Assembly: GCA_963719285.1 (NCBI GenBank)
Contig: CAVRBO010000001.1
Span: forward strand, 310,001-374,000
Reading direction: 5' to 3'
Length of the DNA stretch: 64,000 nt
Source: C-114 sp963719285
GTDB lineage: Bacteria > Chloroflexota > Limnocylindria > Limnocylindrales > CSP1-4
Numbering within the stretch: position 1 is the stretch's first letter; the number at the start of each line of letters is the position of its first letter. Position numbers and translations under genes: made by a program. Shown here in pieces: positions 47,018-56,600 of this stretch. Under the pieces are notes generated by a model. The model had not been told where the DNA came from. It did not search any database and saw only the letters and a list, made by a program, of their open reading frames with translations.

Positions 47018-49471
47018 ATGGCGCGCAATCTCGTGATCGTCGAGTCGCCGGCCAAGGCGAAGACGATCGAACGGTACCTGGGCCCCGATTTCACGGTCCT
47101 TGCCTCCTACGGTCACGTCCGGGACCTCCCGGAGAACCCCGGCAAGGGCAAGTTCGGCGTGGACGTCGATCACGACTTCGCGCCGGAGTACGTCGTGCCC
47201 GACGACCGTCGCAAGCAGGTCGACCAGATCGCCAAGGCGGCCAAGCGCGCGGACGCGATCTACCTCGCCACGGACCTCGACCGCGAAGGGGAGGCGATCG
47301 CCTGGCACGTCGCCGAGGCGGCGGCGATGGATCCAGCGCGGACCCAGCGGGTCACGTTCAACGAGATAACCCGGGGCGCGGTGCTCGAGGCGTTCGCCAA
47401 CCCGCGCCAGATCGACTCGAATCTCGTCGACGCCCAGCAGACCCGCCGGATCGTCGACCGGCTCGTGGGGTACACGCTGAGCCCGCTGCTCTCGCGCAAG
47501 GTGCGCGGTGGCCTGTCCGCCGGCCGGGTCCAGTCGGTCGCCGTCCGGATCGTCGTGGATCGCGAGCGCGAGATCGCCCGGTTCGTGGCCCGCGAGTACT
47601 GGACGATCGAGGTGGCCCTGCGGACGGCCGAGGGCGTCGCGTTCACGGCCGACCTCGTCCGGATCGACGGCGAACCCGCCGAGATCGCCGAAGGCGAGAG
47701 CGCCGAGTCCCATGCGGCCGCGCTCCGCGTCGCGTCGCCGGTCGTCGACAAGACCGGCACCCGGCCGGTCACCCGCAGCCCGGCAGCGCCGTTCACCACG
47801 AGCACCCTCCAGCAGGAGGCGAGCCGCAAGCTCGGCTTCAGCCCGAAGCGGACCATGTCGGTCGCCCAGCGCCTGTACGAGGGCGTGGAGACGGCCGACG
47901 GCCAGACCGGGCTCATCACCTACATGCGCACCGACTCGACCGCGATCGCGGGCGTGGCCATGGGCGAGGCCCGCGAGGTCATCGGCGAGCGCTACGGGCC
48001 GCGCTACACGATGCCCAAGGGACGCGTGTACAAGACGAAGGCGAAGGGCGCCCAGGAGGCCCACGAGTCGATCCGACCGACCAGCTTCCGGCGCGATCCG
48101 GAATCGATGGCCGCGTTCCTCAAGTCCGACGAGGCGCGCCTCTACCGGCTCATCTGGCAGCGCGCGATCGCATCGCAGATGGCCGCCAAGGAGATGGAGA
48201 CCTCGACGATCGATCTGAGCGCCGGCCGGTACGGCCTCCGGTCGACGGCGACTCGGACGATCTTCGATGGGTTCAGCCGGGTCTACACGGAGGGCCGGGA
48301 CGACGAGGCCGAGGACCGCGACGCGGAGCGCGCGGCGCCCGACCTCGCCGTCGGCGCCGTCACGACCGTGGACGAGGTCCGACCGACCCAGCACTTCACC
48401 GAACCGCCGCCGCGCTACACGGAGGCGACGCTCATCAAGGCGCTCGAGGAGCACGGCATCGGCCGGCCATCGACCTACGCCGCGACCATCTCGACGATCA
48501 CCGATCGCGGGTATGTCAAGGTCGTCGACAAGCGCCTCCGGCCCGAGATCGTGGCCGAGATCGTCACGGATCTCCTGGTCGAGCACTTCGGTGAGTTCGT
48601 GGACCTCGCGTTCACCGCCCGGATGGAGGAGCGGCTCGACGAGGTCGCCAGTGGCGAGCGCCCATGGGTGCCGCTCCTGCGCGAGTTCTACGGGCCGTTG
48701 AAGCAGCTCGTCGACGAGAAGCGGCGCGAGCTCAAGCGCAAGGACTTCACGACCGAAGCATCGGACGAACTGTGCTCCCTCGGCCATCCGATGGTGATCC
48801 GGCTCGGACGCAACGGGCGGTTCCTGGCCTGCTCGCTCTACCCGGAGCACAAGGAATCGCGGCCTCTCCCCGGGGAGGAGTTGCCGCCCATCGCCGGGAC
48901 CGGCGACCCGTGCCCGGAGTGCCACGCCACGGACGGCGGCGTCCTCGTCACCCGGCGCGGCCGGTTCGGGCCGTTCGCCGGTTGCTCGCGCTATCCGGAC
49001 TGCAAGTACATCCACAAGACCGGTCCCGAACCGCCAGCCCAGCTGCCGTTCAGCGTCACCTGCCCGCAGTGCGGGGAGGGCCATCTCGCGACCCGCCGCG
49101 CGCGCCGCACGAACAGCCTGTTCTGGGGCTGCTCGCGCTATCCGGCCTGCGACTTCACGACGTCGCGGGAGCCGGTCGGTGCCGTCCACGACAGCGATGA
49201 CGGTCCGATCGCCAAGTCGGCCGACGGAGCGGCGATCTGCCTGCGCTGCGGGGCCTCCGTCTCGTTGCCGGCCGAGGCGCCGGTCGTCGGCGAGAAGCTG
49301 TCCGGGGGTCCGGCCGACCCCGCGGCACTGGTGAAACCCGCGCGTCGAGGCCGGCCGGCGGCCATCGGCCGCTCGACCGGGGGCCGACGATCCGCGGGGA
49401 GCGGTGCCGCGCCCGCCAGGGCGTCGACGACCCGTCGGACGAAGCGCGCGCGGAGCACCCCCGGGGCGTGA
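47018..49471 (+). CDS. topA: DNA topoisomerase I
   Basis: Type IA topoisomerase, 817 residues, relaxing negative supercoils. The Toprim domain starts LVIVESPAKAKTIERYLG and has LATDLDREGEAIAWHV. The catalytic tyrosine is in GLITYMRTDSTAI (about residue 309), and ALEEHGIGRPSTYAATISTI is conserved. The C-terminus holds zinc-ribbon repeats: one degenerate (CSLGHPM, later ACSLYP), two full (CPECH ... GCSRYPDC; CPQCG ... GCSRYPAC) and a final CLRCG pair, then a basic Ala/Arg/Ser tail. It starts at ATG 47018 behind a -10 box. XerC begins within its stop codon. Confidence 0.96.
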   Translation: MARNLVIVESPAKAKTIERYLGPDFTVLASYGHVRDLPENPGKGKFGVDVDHDFAPEYVVPDDRRKQVDQIAKAAKRADAIYLATDLDREGEAIAWHVAEAAAMDPARTQRVTFNEITRGAVLEAFANPRQIDSNLVDAQQTRRIVDRLVGYTLSPLLSRKVRGGLSAGRVQSVAVRIVVDREREIARFVAREYWTIEVALRTAEGVAFTADLVRIDGEPAEIAEGESAESHAAALRVASPVVDKTGTRPVTRSPAAPFTTSTLQQEASRKLGFSPKRTMSVAQRLYEGVETADGQTGLITYMRTDSTAIAGVAMGEAREVIGERYGPRYTMPKGRVYKTKAKGAQEAHESIRPTSFRRDPESMAAFLKSDEARLYRLIWQRAIASQMAAKEMETSTIDLSAGRYGLRSTATRTIFDGFSRVYTEGRDDEAEDRDAERAAPDLAVGAVTTVDEVRPTQHFTEPPPRYTEATLIKALEEHGIGRPSTYAATISTITDRGYVKVVDKRLRPEIVAEIVTDLLVEHFGEFVDLAFTARMEERLDEVASGERPWVPLLREFYGPLKQLVDEKRRELKRKDFTTEASDELCSLGHPMVIRLGRNGRFLACSLYPEHKESRPLPGEELPPIAGTGDPCPECHATDGGVLVTRRGRFGPFAGCSRYPDCKYIHKTGPEPPAQLPFSVTCPQCGEGHLATRRARRTNSLFWGCSRYPACDFTTSREPVGAVHDSDDGPIAKSADGAAICLRCGASVSLPAEAPVVGEKLSGGPADPAALVKPARRGRPAAIGRSTGGRRSAGSGAAPARASTTRRTKRARSTPGA

Positions 49472-50490
49472 CGAGCGCGATCGACCGCCCAGCGGCGCTC
49501 GACCGGTTCCTGACCGCGCTCGAGGCGCGTGACGCGTCTCCCAACACCCGACGGGCATACGCCACGGCCGTGGGCGCGTACCTGGGCTGGCTCGACGAGC
49601 GGCACATCGACTGGCAGGCTCCGGACCGCGTCGCCCTGCGGGCCTATCTCGCGACCCTGAGCGATGGCCATGCGCGCAGCTCGGTCGCGCAGCGTCTCGC
49701 CGCGCTCCGCTCGTTCTACCGGTTCGCGACCCGGGCCGGCCTTGCGCCAGGCGACCCGTGGGGCGCGCTCGCGACTCCCCGCCTGCCGCGCCGCCTGCCC
49801 AGGGTGCTCGAGGTCGAGCAGGTCGAGCGACTCCTCGCCGCGGTCGACGGCGACGCGATCGCCGACGGGGCCTCGCCGGCGGCGCCCACGGCCGGCGACG
49901 ACCTGCGGGCCGCCCTGGCCCTGCGCGATCGGGCGATCGTGGAGACGGCCTATGCCGCCGGGCTCCGGATCGGCGAGCTGGCCACGGCGACCGCGGCCGA
50001 CCTCGACCTGGGGCGCGGGGAGCTCCGGGTGATGGGCAAGGGGCGCAAGGAACGGATCGGCCTGCTCGGCCGGCCCGCCCGCGCGGCCCTGGCCGAGTAC
50101 CTGGCCGACGGTCGGCCGGCGCTGCTCGAGCGACGCCGGCGTACCGCGCGGCACGATCCCGGATCCACGGCCACGGACGCGGAGCCACGCGAGCTCTTCC
50201 TGAACCACCTCGGGACGGCCCTCGGCGCTCGCGGTCTGCGCTTCCGGCTGGAGCGGCTGCGCCGGCGGGCGGGGCTGCCGATCGGCGTCTCGCCCCATAC
50301 GCTGCGCCACAGCTTCGCGACCCATCTCCTCGACGGCGGGGCGGACCTGCGGGTCGTCCAGGAACTGCTGGGGCACAGCAGCCTCGCGACGACCCAGATC
50401 TACACCCACGTCTCGCCGACCCGGCTGCGGACCGCCTATCGCGCCGCTCACCCGCGAGCGACGGCGGGCTCGGGCGACCTGCCCGCGTGA
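49468..50490 (+). CDS. xerC: XerC/XerD-type tyrosine recombinase
   Basis: A 340-residue site-specific recombinase that would resolve chromosome dimers at dif. The N-terminal SAM-like domain runs to about residue 95. The catalytic residues are in place: Arg in TAYAAGLRIGELA, Lys in VMGKGRKERIGL, His-x-x-Arg in SPHTLRHSFATHLLDGG, His in LLGHSSLATTQ and Tyr in IYTHV. It is slightly longer than usual because of an Ala/Pro/Gly insert (about 125-145) and an Arg-rich insert (about 215-235). It overlaps topA by four bases (GTGA). With topA and murJ beside it, a housekeeping XerC is likelier than an integrase. Confidence 0.9.
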   Translation: MTSAIDRPAALDRFLTALEARDASPNTRRAYATAVGAYLGWLDERHIDWQAPDRVALRAYLATLSDGHARSSVAQRLAALRSFYRFATRAGLAPGDPWGALATPRLPRRLPRVLEVEQVERLLAAVDGDAIADGASPAAPTAGDDLRAALALRDRAIVETAYAAGLRIGELATATAADLDLGRGELRVMGKGRKERIGLLGRPARAALAEYLADGRPALLERRRRTARHDPGSTATDAEPRELFLNHLGTALGARGLRFRLERLRRRAGLPIGVSPHTLRHSFATHLLDGGADLRVVQELLGHSSLATTQIYTHVSPTRLRTAYRAAHPRATAGSGDLPA

Positions 50491-52068
50491 CCCGGAGGAC
50501 GAGCGGCCGGACACTCGCGCGCGCCGGCCTCATCGTCACCGCCGCGTTCCTCGCCTCGCGGATCCTCGGCTGGATCCGCCTGGCGATCATCGGGACGACG
50601 TTCGGGGCGGGCGCCGATCTGGACAGCTTCTACGCCGCGTTCAGCATCCCCGACTTCATCTTCCAGCTCGTGGCCGCCGGCGCCCTGAGCTCCGCGCTCA
50701 TCCCGGTCGTCGCCGGCCTGCGCGCTCGCGGCGAGGACGAGCGGGCCTGGCGGGTCGCCTCGACGGTGGCGAACCTGATGATGGCTCTGCTCCTCGCGCT
50801 CGCCGTGATCGTGTGGCTCGCCGCGCCATTCATCGTCCCGGTGATCACGCCGGGCTTCGACGCAGGGCCGCATCGACCGGACAGTCGAGCTCACCCGGGT
50901 CATGCTCGCGAGCCCGATCTTCCTCGCCCTCGGCGCCCTCGCGACGAGCCTCCTCAACGCGAGCGGCCGGTTCGCCGCGTCGGCGGCGGCGCCGCTCGTC
51001 TACAACGCGGCGATCATCGGCGGGGCGGTCTTCCTCGCGCCGACCATGGGCGTGACCGGCCTGGCGATCGGCGTCGTGGCCGGAGCGATCGGCCATGTGG
51101 CGATCCAGCTTGCGCCGCTGCGCGGGATCGGCTTTCACTACCACCCGGCGATCGACCTCGTCGACCCGGACGCCAGGAGCGCGCTCCTGCTCATGGTGCC
51201 CCGGGCCCTGGGACTCGGCGCGAGCCAGGTGACGTTCATCGTCGCGCGGGCGCTCGCCTCCGGCCTCCCCGTCGGTTCCCTGGCCGCGTTTTCGATCGCG
51301 TTCAACGTCTTCCAGATCCCGTTCGGGGTCATCGGCGTGTCCATGGGGGTCGTCGCCCTCCCCGCGCTCTCGGCGGAGCTCGCCCGTGGCGATACGGCCC
51401 GCTATCTCGACCTCGTCACGCGCGGCCTGCGCCTGGTCGTCTTCGTGATGCTGCCCCTGACCGCGATGGGGATGGTCCTGCACGTCCAGGTGATCCAGGT
51501 GCTCTTCGGCTACGGACGATTCGACGAGGTGGCGATCGATCGCACGGCCACCGCGCTCCTCGTGCTCCTGCTCGCCCTGCCGTCCGAATCGCTCATCGCG
51601 ATCCTCGCCCGGGCCTTCTACGCCGGTCGCGATACGACGACGCCGGTCGTCGCCGCGGTGCTCGCCGTGGCGATCAACACGATCGTGGCCGTGGCGAGCG
51701 TCGGAGCGCTCGGGCTGCGCGGCGTGGCCCTGGGGATCGTGCTCGGCTCGGTCGCGGAAGCCTCGTTCCTGGCCATCCGGCTCGCCCGTCGTGTCCCCGG
51801 CTTCGAGCCACTCGCGATCGTCCGGGCGCTCGTGCCGGCCGGGCTGGCGGCGCTCGCGGGCGCGGCCGTCGCGGCCGTCGTCGTCACGGGCGTCCTGGGC
51901 CTCGCCGGTGGAACGGGCAAGGCGGGCGTCGCGGCCGGGCTCGTCCTCGCGACCGCGGCGGGCGGCATCGCCTACCTCGGCCTTGGGCGAACCCTCCGCA
52001 TCGGGGAGCTCGACGCGGTCCTGGCCCTGGCGCGCTCCGCCGTCCGCCGCGCGGAGGATCCGACGTGA
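50487..52068 (+). CDS. murJ: lipid II flippase MurJ (MviN), one frameshift
   Basis: Polytopic membrane protein, about 526 residues after correction, flipping lipid II across the membrane. The N-terminus shows AFLASRILGWIRLAIIGTTF and DSFYAAFSIPDFIFQL. The rest, in another frame, shows VMLASPIFLALGALATSLLN, FQIPFGVIGVSMGVVALPAL and ILARAFYAGRDTTTPV. The frame changes at about 50865-50868, where GCAGGGCCGC has one G too many for FDAGRIDRTVELTRV. MurJ is usually essential, so a homopolymer sequencing error is the best explanation. It overlaps xerC and the next gene by four bases each. Confidence 0.9.
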
Positions 52069-53162
52069 GCGCCGTCCTCGCGAGCGGCGCCGGGTGGGAC
52101 GCCGCGACCTGGGACGCGTTCGTGGAGGCCGATCCGCGCGCGACGTACCTCCAGGCGAGCGCCTGGGCGGCCGTCAAGGCGGCCAATGGCTGGCGCGCCC
52201 GGCGGGTGGTCGCGACGACAGCCACGGGTGCCACGATCGGTGGCCAGGTGCTCCTGCGCAGGCCGCGCCTCGTGCCGTGGTCGTTCGGGTACGCTCCGCG
52301 CGGCCCGATCTCGTCGACCTGGGACGCCTCGACGGTCGGGGCCTGGTCCGAGGCGCTCCGCGCGACTCGCTGGGGTGAGCGGGTCGCCCAGGTGCGCATC
52401 GATCCCGAGATCGAGGCCGATGGCGAGCTCGACCCCGGCGGGGGCCTGCGCGCCGCGCTGGTGAAGGCCGGCTGGCGGGTCGCCCCATCGATCCAGCCTT
52501 CCGTGAGCCGGGTCGTGGACCTCCGGGCGGACGAGACAGCGCTCTGGTCGGACCTGCGCACGAAATGGCGCCAGTACGTCAACAAGGCCCGTTCCGGCGG
52601 CGTCACGGTCAGCGAGGCCGGGGAGGACCGACTCCCGGCGTTCCACGCGATCCTGACCGAAACGGCCCGTCGGGCCGGGACGCGGATCCGGGCGGCGTCG
52701 GCCTATCGGGACATCTGGGACGCGTTCCGGCCGTCCGGCCGGGCGCGCCTGCTGCTCGCGCTGGGTCCGGACGGGGAACCGCAGGCCGCGCTCATGCTCG
52801 TGCGCTGGGGCGATCGGGTCGTGGAGCCGTACGGCGGGATGACCTCCGCCGGCGCACGGTCGCGGGCCAACTACCTCGTCAAGTGGGAGGCGATCCGCAG
52901 CTCGCGTGAAGCGGGCGCCACCGCCTACGACATGTGGGGCCTCGTCCATCCGGGCATCCGCCAGTTCAAGGCGGGGTTCGGCGGCCGCGAGATCGCCTAC
53001 ATCGGCGGCTGGGAGTTGGCCATCGACCCGCTCGGGACGACCGCCTACCGGCTGGGGACGGCCGCGAGCGACCGGCTCGCGACGCTGCGCTCCCGACGCT
53101 CGGCCGATCGCCGGCCGGAACCGGACGGATCCGCCGCACCCGTGACCGGGGGCCGGCCGTGA
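52065..53162 (+). CDS. FemAB-family peptidyltransferase 1
   Basis: A 365-residue protein of the FemABX/GNAT-like family that adds amino acids from aminoacyl-tRNA to peptidoglycan stem peptides. Visible: DPRATYLQASAWAAVKAANGW near the N-terminus, LWSDLRTKWRQYVNKARSGG (a conserved FemX-type helix), TARRAGTRIRAASAYRDIWD, and the C-terminal AYDMWGLVHPGIRQFKAGFGG typical of the second acyltransferase fold. It lies between murJ and a second FemAB gene, all with four-base overlaps, which supports a wall-bridge role. The amino acid added is unknown. Confidence 0.85.
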   Translation: MSAVLASGAGWDAATWDAFVEADPRATYLQASAWAAVKAANGWRARRVVATTATGATIGGQVLLRRPRLVPWSFGYAPRGPISSTWDASTVGAWSEALRATRWGERVAQVRIDPEIEADGELDPGGGLRAALVKAGWRVAPSIQPSVSRVVDLRADETALWSDLRTKWRQYVNKARSGGVTVSEAGEDRLPAFHAILTETARRAGTRIRAASAYRDIWDAFRPSGRARLLLALGPDGEPQAALMLVRWGDRVVEPYGGMTSAGARSRANYLVKWEAIRSSREAGATAYDMWGLVHPGIRQFKAGFGGREIAYIGGWELAIDPLGTTAYRLGTAASDRLATLRSRRSADRRPEPDGSAAPVTGGRP

Positions 53163-54214
53163 CCGGGCGCCTGCACGAGGCCACCCCGGACGAGCTCCTG
53201 GACTGGGACGCCAGGACGGTCGAGGCGCCCGGCGGCGACGTGGAGCAGTCGCTCGCCTGGGCCCGCCATCGGGCACGCCTGGGCTGGCGGCCCCGTCAGC
53301 TGGTCTTCGAGGACGGGTTCCGAGCCCTGTCGCTCGAACGGCCGTGGCCGCTCGTCGGCGGTGCCGGAGCCTACATCTCGCACGGTCCGATCAGCGCCGG
53401 CGAGCCCGTCGAGCGGACCGCCGAGCGGCTGCGGGCGGTGGCGGACCATCTCGCGTCGCTGGGCGTGGACGTCGTTTCCTCGGACGCGGAGATCGGGACC
53501 GCGAGTGGCTACGGGGCCCTCATCGAGCGTGACGGTTTCCGGCCGATCGAAGAGGCGCGCTCATCCCGTCACCGGATGCGCCTGCTCCTGCCACCGGGCA
53601 CGGACGAGAAGGCGCTCTTCGACGGGTTCCAGGCGACGCTGCGGCAGCTCATCCGGGGCGCCGAGAAGGCGGGCCTCACGGTGGAGGAGGTCGGCACCCG
53701 CCGCGCGTTCGAGCAGCTGTACGACCTCCTCGCGGCGGCGGCGACCCGGCGCCAGTTCCGTCTCGGACCGCGCGAGCCGTTCGTGGACTGGTCGCTGGAC
53801 GCCCTGGCGGCCGGCCACCTCGTCTACCTCGAGGTCCGGGACCCGGTGGGCGCCGTCCTGGGCGGCGCGACCTTCTACCGGCACGGTGGGCGGCTGACCT
53901 ACTCGCACTCCGCCGACCGGGTCGAGGTCCGGCGCCAGTACCCGGGGGTCGTCCGGCTCCTCCTGTGGCACGCCATCGGGATCGCCCTGCGCGAAGGACT
54001 GACCGAGATGGACTTCGGCGGGGTGGATGTCGCCGGTGCGCGGAGGATCCCGCTCGAGGGCGAGCCGATGTACGGCCTCTATGCCTTCAAGCGGTCGTTC
54101 GGGGCGGAGTGGGTCGACCAGGTCGGCAATCACGAGTGGGTCGCCCGACCCTGGCGCTACGGAGCCGGGCGCGTGACGGGCAGGCTGGCCACCCTCGCGA
54201 GGCGGATCCGATGA
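53159..54214 (+). CDS. FemAB-family peptidyltransferase 2
   Basis: A 351-residue relative of the preceding protein. Visible features are VEQSLAWARHRARLGWRPRQ, the conserved LRQLIRGAEKAGLTVEEVGT segment, HLVYLEVRDPVGAVLGGATF and the C-terminal TEMDFGGVDVAGARRIPLEG then GLYAFKRSFGAEW. The two copies are diverged, so they probably add successive or different residues, as in FemA/FemB pairs, rather than being a recent duplication. The start is GTG 53159 within the previous stop. MurE starts within its own stop (ATGA). Confidence 0.83.
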   Translation: MTGRLHEATPDELLDWDARTVEAPGGDVEQSLAWARHRARLGWRPRQLVFEDGFRALSLERPWPLVGGAGAYISHGPISAGEPVERTAERLRAVADHLASLGVDVVSSDAEIGTASGYGALIERDGFRPIEEARSSRHRMRLLLPPGTDEKALFDGFQATLRQLIRGAEKAGLTVEEVGTRRAFEQLYDLLAAAATRRQFRLGPREPFVDWSLDALAAGHLVYLEVRDPVGAVLGGATFYRHGGRLTYSHSADRVEVRRQYPGVVRLLLWHAIGIALREGLTEMDFGGVDVAGARRIPLEGEPMYGLYAFKRSFGAEWVDQVGNHEWVARPWRYGAGRVTGRLATLARRIR

Positions 54215-55860
54215 CGACGCCGGGGCCGGGGCAGGCGCCATCGACCATCGCCGAGGCGCTCGCCGCGAGCGAACCGAGCGCTCCACGGCCGCTGGCGACG
54301 CTCATCGACCGGCTGGCCACCCTGGGCGATGCCGGTCTCCGCGGCGCGCGCCAGGACGGCCGGGCGATCGGTCCGACGGCGCTCGCGGGCATCCTCGTCC
54401 GCGGGGTCACGGCCGACTCGCGCAGCGTCGCGCCGGGCGCCCTGTTCGTGGCGGTCCCGGGCGAGCACGTCGACGGGCACGACTTCGTGGCGGCCGCCGC
54501 AGCCGCCGGGGCGGCGGCAGCGATCGTGGAGCGGCCGGTCCCCGACGCCGCGCTCGCCCAGATCGTCGTTGGCCGGGCCGCTCGCGCCCTCGCGGCGGCC
54601 GCCGCCTGGTGGTACGGCGACCCGAGCCGTGAGCTGGCGGTCGTGGGCGTCACCGGCACCGATGGCAAGACCACGACCTCGTTCCTGGCGGTCGCCGCGC
54701 TCGAATTGGCCGGCCTGTCGACCGGGCTCATCGGGACCATCGACGCGAAGGTGGGCCCGCTCCGCGAAGCGAACGCCGAGCACATCACGACCCCGGGCGC
54801 ACCGGAGCTCCAGGCGCTCCTGCGGGCGATGGTCGCCGGCGGGAACACGGCCGCGGTGGTCGAGACGACGTCCCACGGACTGGCGCTGGAGCGCGTGGCC
54901 GACGTCGCCTACGACGCGGCGATCCTGACCAACGTCACCCACGAGCATCTCGAGCTGCACGGGACGTTCGAGGCCTATCGGGCGGCCAAGCTTTCGCTGT
55001 TCGAGCGCCTGGCGGCCCCGGGCGCCGGCCGGGATCCGCGCCGGCCCCGGGTAGGGATCGTCAACCGGGACGACCCGAGCGCGCCCCTGTTCGAGGCCGT
55101 CGTCCGCGAATCCGGCGCCCGGTTGATCACGTATGGCGCCGATCCGTCGGCCGCCGTCCACGCCACCCGGGTGGTCGAGGACGCCAGCGGGCTTCGCATC
55201 CGGTATGCCACGCCCGCCGGTGAAGCCGAGCTGGAGCTTCGCCTCGCCGGCCGCTTCAACGTTCACAACGCCCTCGCGGTCGTCGCTCTCGGTGAGGCCT
55301 GGGACCTGGATCCCGCCGCGATACGCCAGGGGCTCGAGACGATGGCCGGCGTGCCGGGCCGGATGGAACGGATCGACGCCGGCCAGCCGTTCGGCGTCAT
55401 CGTGGATTACGCCCACACCCCGGCCTCGCTCGGTGGCGTCCTGGATCTGCTGGCTCCGGTGGCCGCGGCCCGGGGCGGCGGGCTGATCGCGGTCTTCGGG
55501 TCGGCGGGCGAGCGCGACACGGCGAAGCGGGCCGTGATGGGTCGCCTCGCCGCCGAGCGCAGCCGGCTGGTGATCGTCACGGACGAGGACCCGCGCGGCG
55601 AGGACCGAGAGGCGATCCTGGACGAGATCGCCCGCGCGGCCGAGACCGCCGGTCTCCGGCGCGAACGTGACCTCCTCGTCATCGCGGATCGACGCACGGC
55701 CATCGGAGCGGCGATGGAACGGGCCAGGCCCGGCGACATCGTCCTGCTCGCCGGCAAGGGCCACGAACACACGATCATCGGCCCCGACGGGCCGACGCCG
55801 TGGGACGAGCGTGCGGCCGCGCTGGCCGCCCTCGCCGATCGCGGCTACGAAGGGAGCTGA
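54211..55860 (+). CDS. murE: UDP-N-acetylmuramyl-tripeptide synthetase (MurE-type Mur ligase)
   Basis: A 549-residue ATP-dependent ligase adding the third residue to the stem peptide. GVTADSRSVAPGALFVAVPG marks the N-terminal domain, VVGVTGTDGKTTTSFLAV the P-loop, VETTSHGLALERV and LTNVTHEHLELHGTFEAYR the central domain, and VIVDYAHTPASLGGVLDLL plus VFGSAGERDTAKR the C-terminal domain. The specificity motif, DNPR in meso-diaminopimelate enzymes, reads DEDPR here, so the third residue (Lys, Orn or DAP) is uncertain. The N-terminus has about 45 extra residues. It overlaps the FemAB gene by four bases. Confidence 0.92.
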   Translation: MTTPGPGQAPSTIAEALAASEPSAPRPLATLIDRLATLGDAGLRGARQDGRAIGPTALAGILVRGVTADSRSVAPGALFVAVPGEHVDGHDFVAAAAAAGAAAAIVERPVPDAALAQIVVGRAARALAAAAAWWYGDPSRELAVVGVTGTDGKTTTSFLAVAALELAGLSTGLIGTIDAKVGPLREANAEHITTPGAPELQALLRAMVAGGNTAAVVETTSHGLALERVADVAYDAAILTNVTHEHLELHGTFEAYRAAKLSLFERLAAPGAGRDPRRPRVGIVNRDDPSAPLFEAVVRESGARLITYGADPSAAVHATRVVEDASGLRIRYATPAGEAELELRLAGRFNVHNALAVVALGEAWDLDPAAIRQGLETMAGVPGRMERIDAGQPFGVIVDYAHTPASLGGVLDLLAPVAAARGGGLIAVFGSAGERDTAKRAVMGRLAAERSRLVIVTDEDPRGEDREAILDEIARAAETAGLRRERDLLVIADRRTAIGAAMERARPGDIVLLAGKGHEHTIIGPDGPTPWDERAAALAALADRGYEGS

Positions 55861-55863
55861 CCG

Positions 55864-56583
55864 ATGCGCGGCTGTCTCACCTGGTTCTTCGCCCTCATCG
55901 CGATCGTCCTCGTGGCCACCTGGACGTTCGCCCCGGTCGTCGCCGCCGGGCTCGTGTCGGCCGGGCTCGGCACGGCAGGGTTCGAGAGTGCCGACAAGAA
56001 GGTCACGGTCATCGCCGACCCGCCGATCGAGCTGCTGACCCTCCGCGCGGACAAGGTCCGCCTCGAGGCCACGAGCGCGACGTTCGCCGGCCTGACCATC
56101 GGCGGCGTCGACCTGACCCTCGGCGGGGTCGGGCTCATGGGCCGGCAGGCCGATTCGGTCGACGGGACGCTCACCGCCGTCCAGGTCCCGACCGAGCTCG
56201 GTTCGACGGCGAACATCAGCTCGGTCGGCCTCAGCGGTCCGAGCTCCGACCTGCGGGCGATCGTCACGCTCAGCCTCAAGGATGTCCAGGCCCTCGCGAG
56301 CGCCGCGGTCGAAGGGCAGCTCGGTCCCGCCCGAACGAAGGTCACGATCACGGCGCCCGACAAGGTCACGGTTTCCACGTCGGGGCTGAACGTGCGCGGC
56401 CGACTGGTCGTGGACAAGGGGGGCGGGCTCGTGCTCGTCACGACGTCCCCGGCCGGCTTCAGCGGCCCGATCGACATCTTGCGACCCGGCCCCACCCAGC
56501 CGCTGCGCCTGACGGGGATCACCCTGCGCGCGAATGGCGCGACCCTGACCGCGACCGTCGACGCGTCCTTCTTCGGCGGCTGA
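55864..56583 (+). CDS. DUF2993-like (LmeA-like) exported protein
   Basis: A 239-residue protein with an N-terminal signal or anchor helix (about residues 5-30, WFFALIAIVLVATWTFAPVV). The rest is a beta-rich domain with alternating hydrophobic strands (KKVTVIADPPIELLTLRADK; LTIGGVDLTLGGVGLMG; ITLRANGATLTATVDASFFG). This arrangement resembles the DUF2993 family, which includes mycobacterial LmeA, a lipid-binding-type fold in the envelope. The match is by overall pattern, so moderate. It lies three bases after murE. Confidence 0.6.
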   Translation: MRGCLTWFFALIAIVLVATWTFAPVVAAGLVSAGLGTAGFESADKKVTVIADPPIELLTLRADKVRLEATSATFAGLTIGGVDLTLGGVGLMGRQADSVDGTLTAVQVPTELGSTANISSVGLSGPSSDLRAIVTLSLKDVQALASAAVEGQLGPARTKVTITAPDKVTVSTSGLNVRGRLVVDKGGGLVLVTTSPAGFSGPIDILRPGPTQPLRLTGITLRANGATLTATVDASFFGG

Positions 56584-56586
56584 GGC

Positions 56587-56592
56587 TATCCT
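56587..56592 (+). promoter_or_regulatory. -10 box TATCCT of rel
   Basis: TATCCT begins three bases after the preceding stop and ends eight bases before ATG 56601, the leaderless spacing seen elsewhere. Confidence 0.55.
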
Positions 56593-56600
56593 TGCCGCCC

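Noticed and set aside
49468..50490. XerC-like gene as a phage or element integrase next to an attachment site
   Set aside because: It is embedded with four-base overlaps between topA and murJ, a housekeeping context, and no mobile-element genes or flanking repeats are visible.
47003..50590. 1195-codon minus-strand open frame opposite topA and xerC
   Set aside because: Same codon-position artefact of high GC. The plus-strand TopA and XerC are complete and recognisable.
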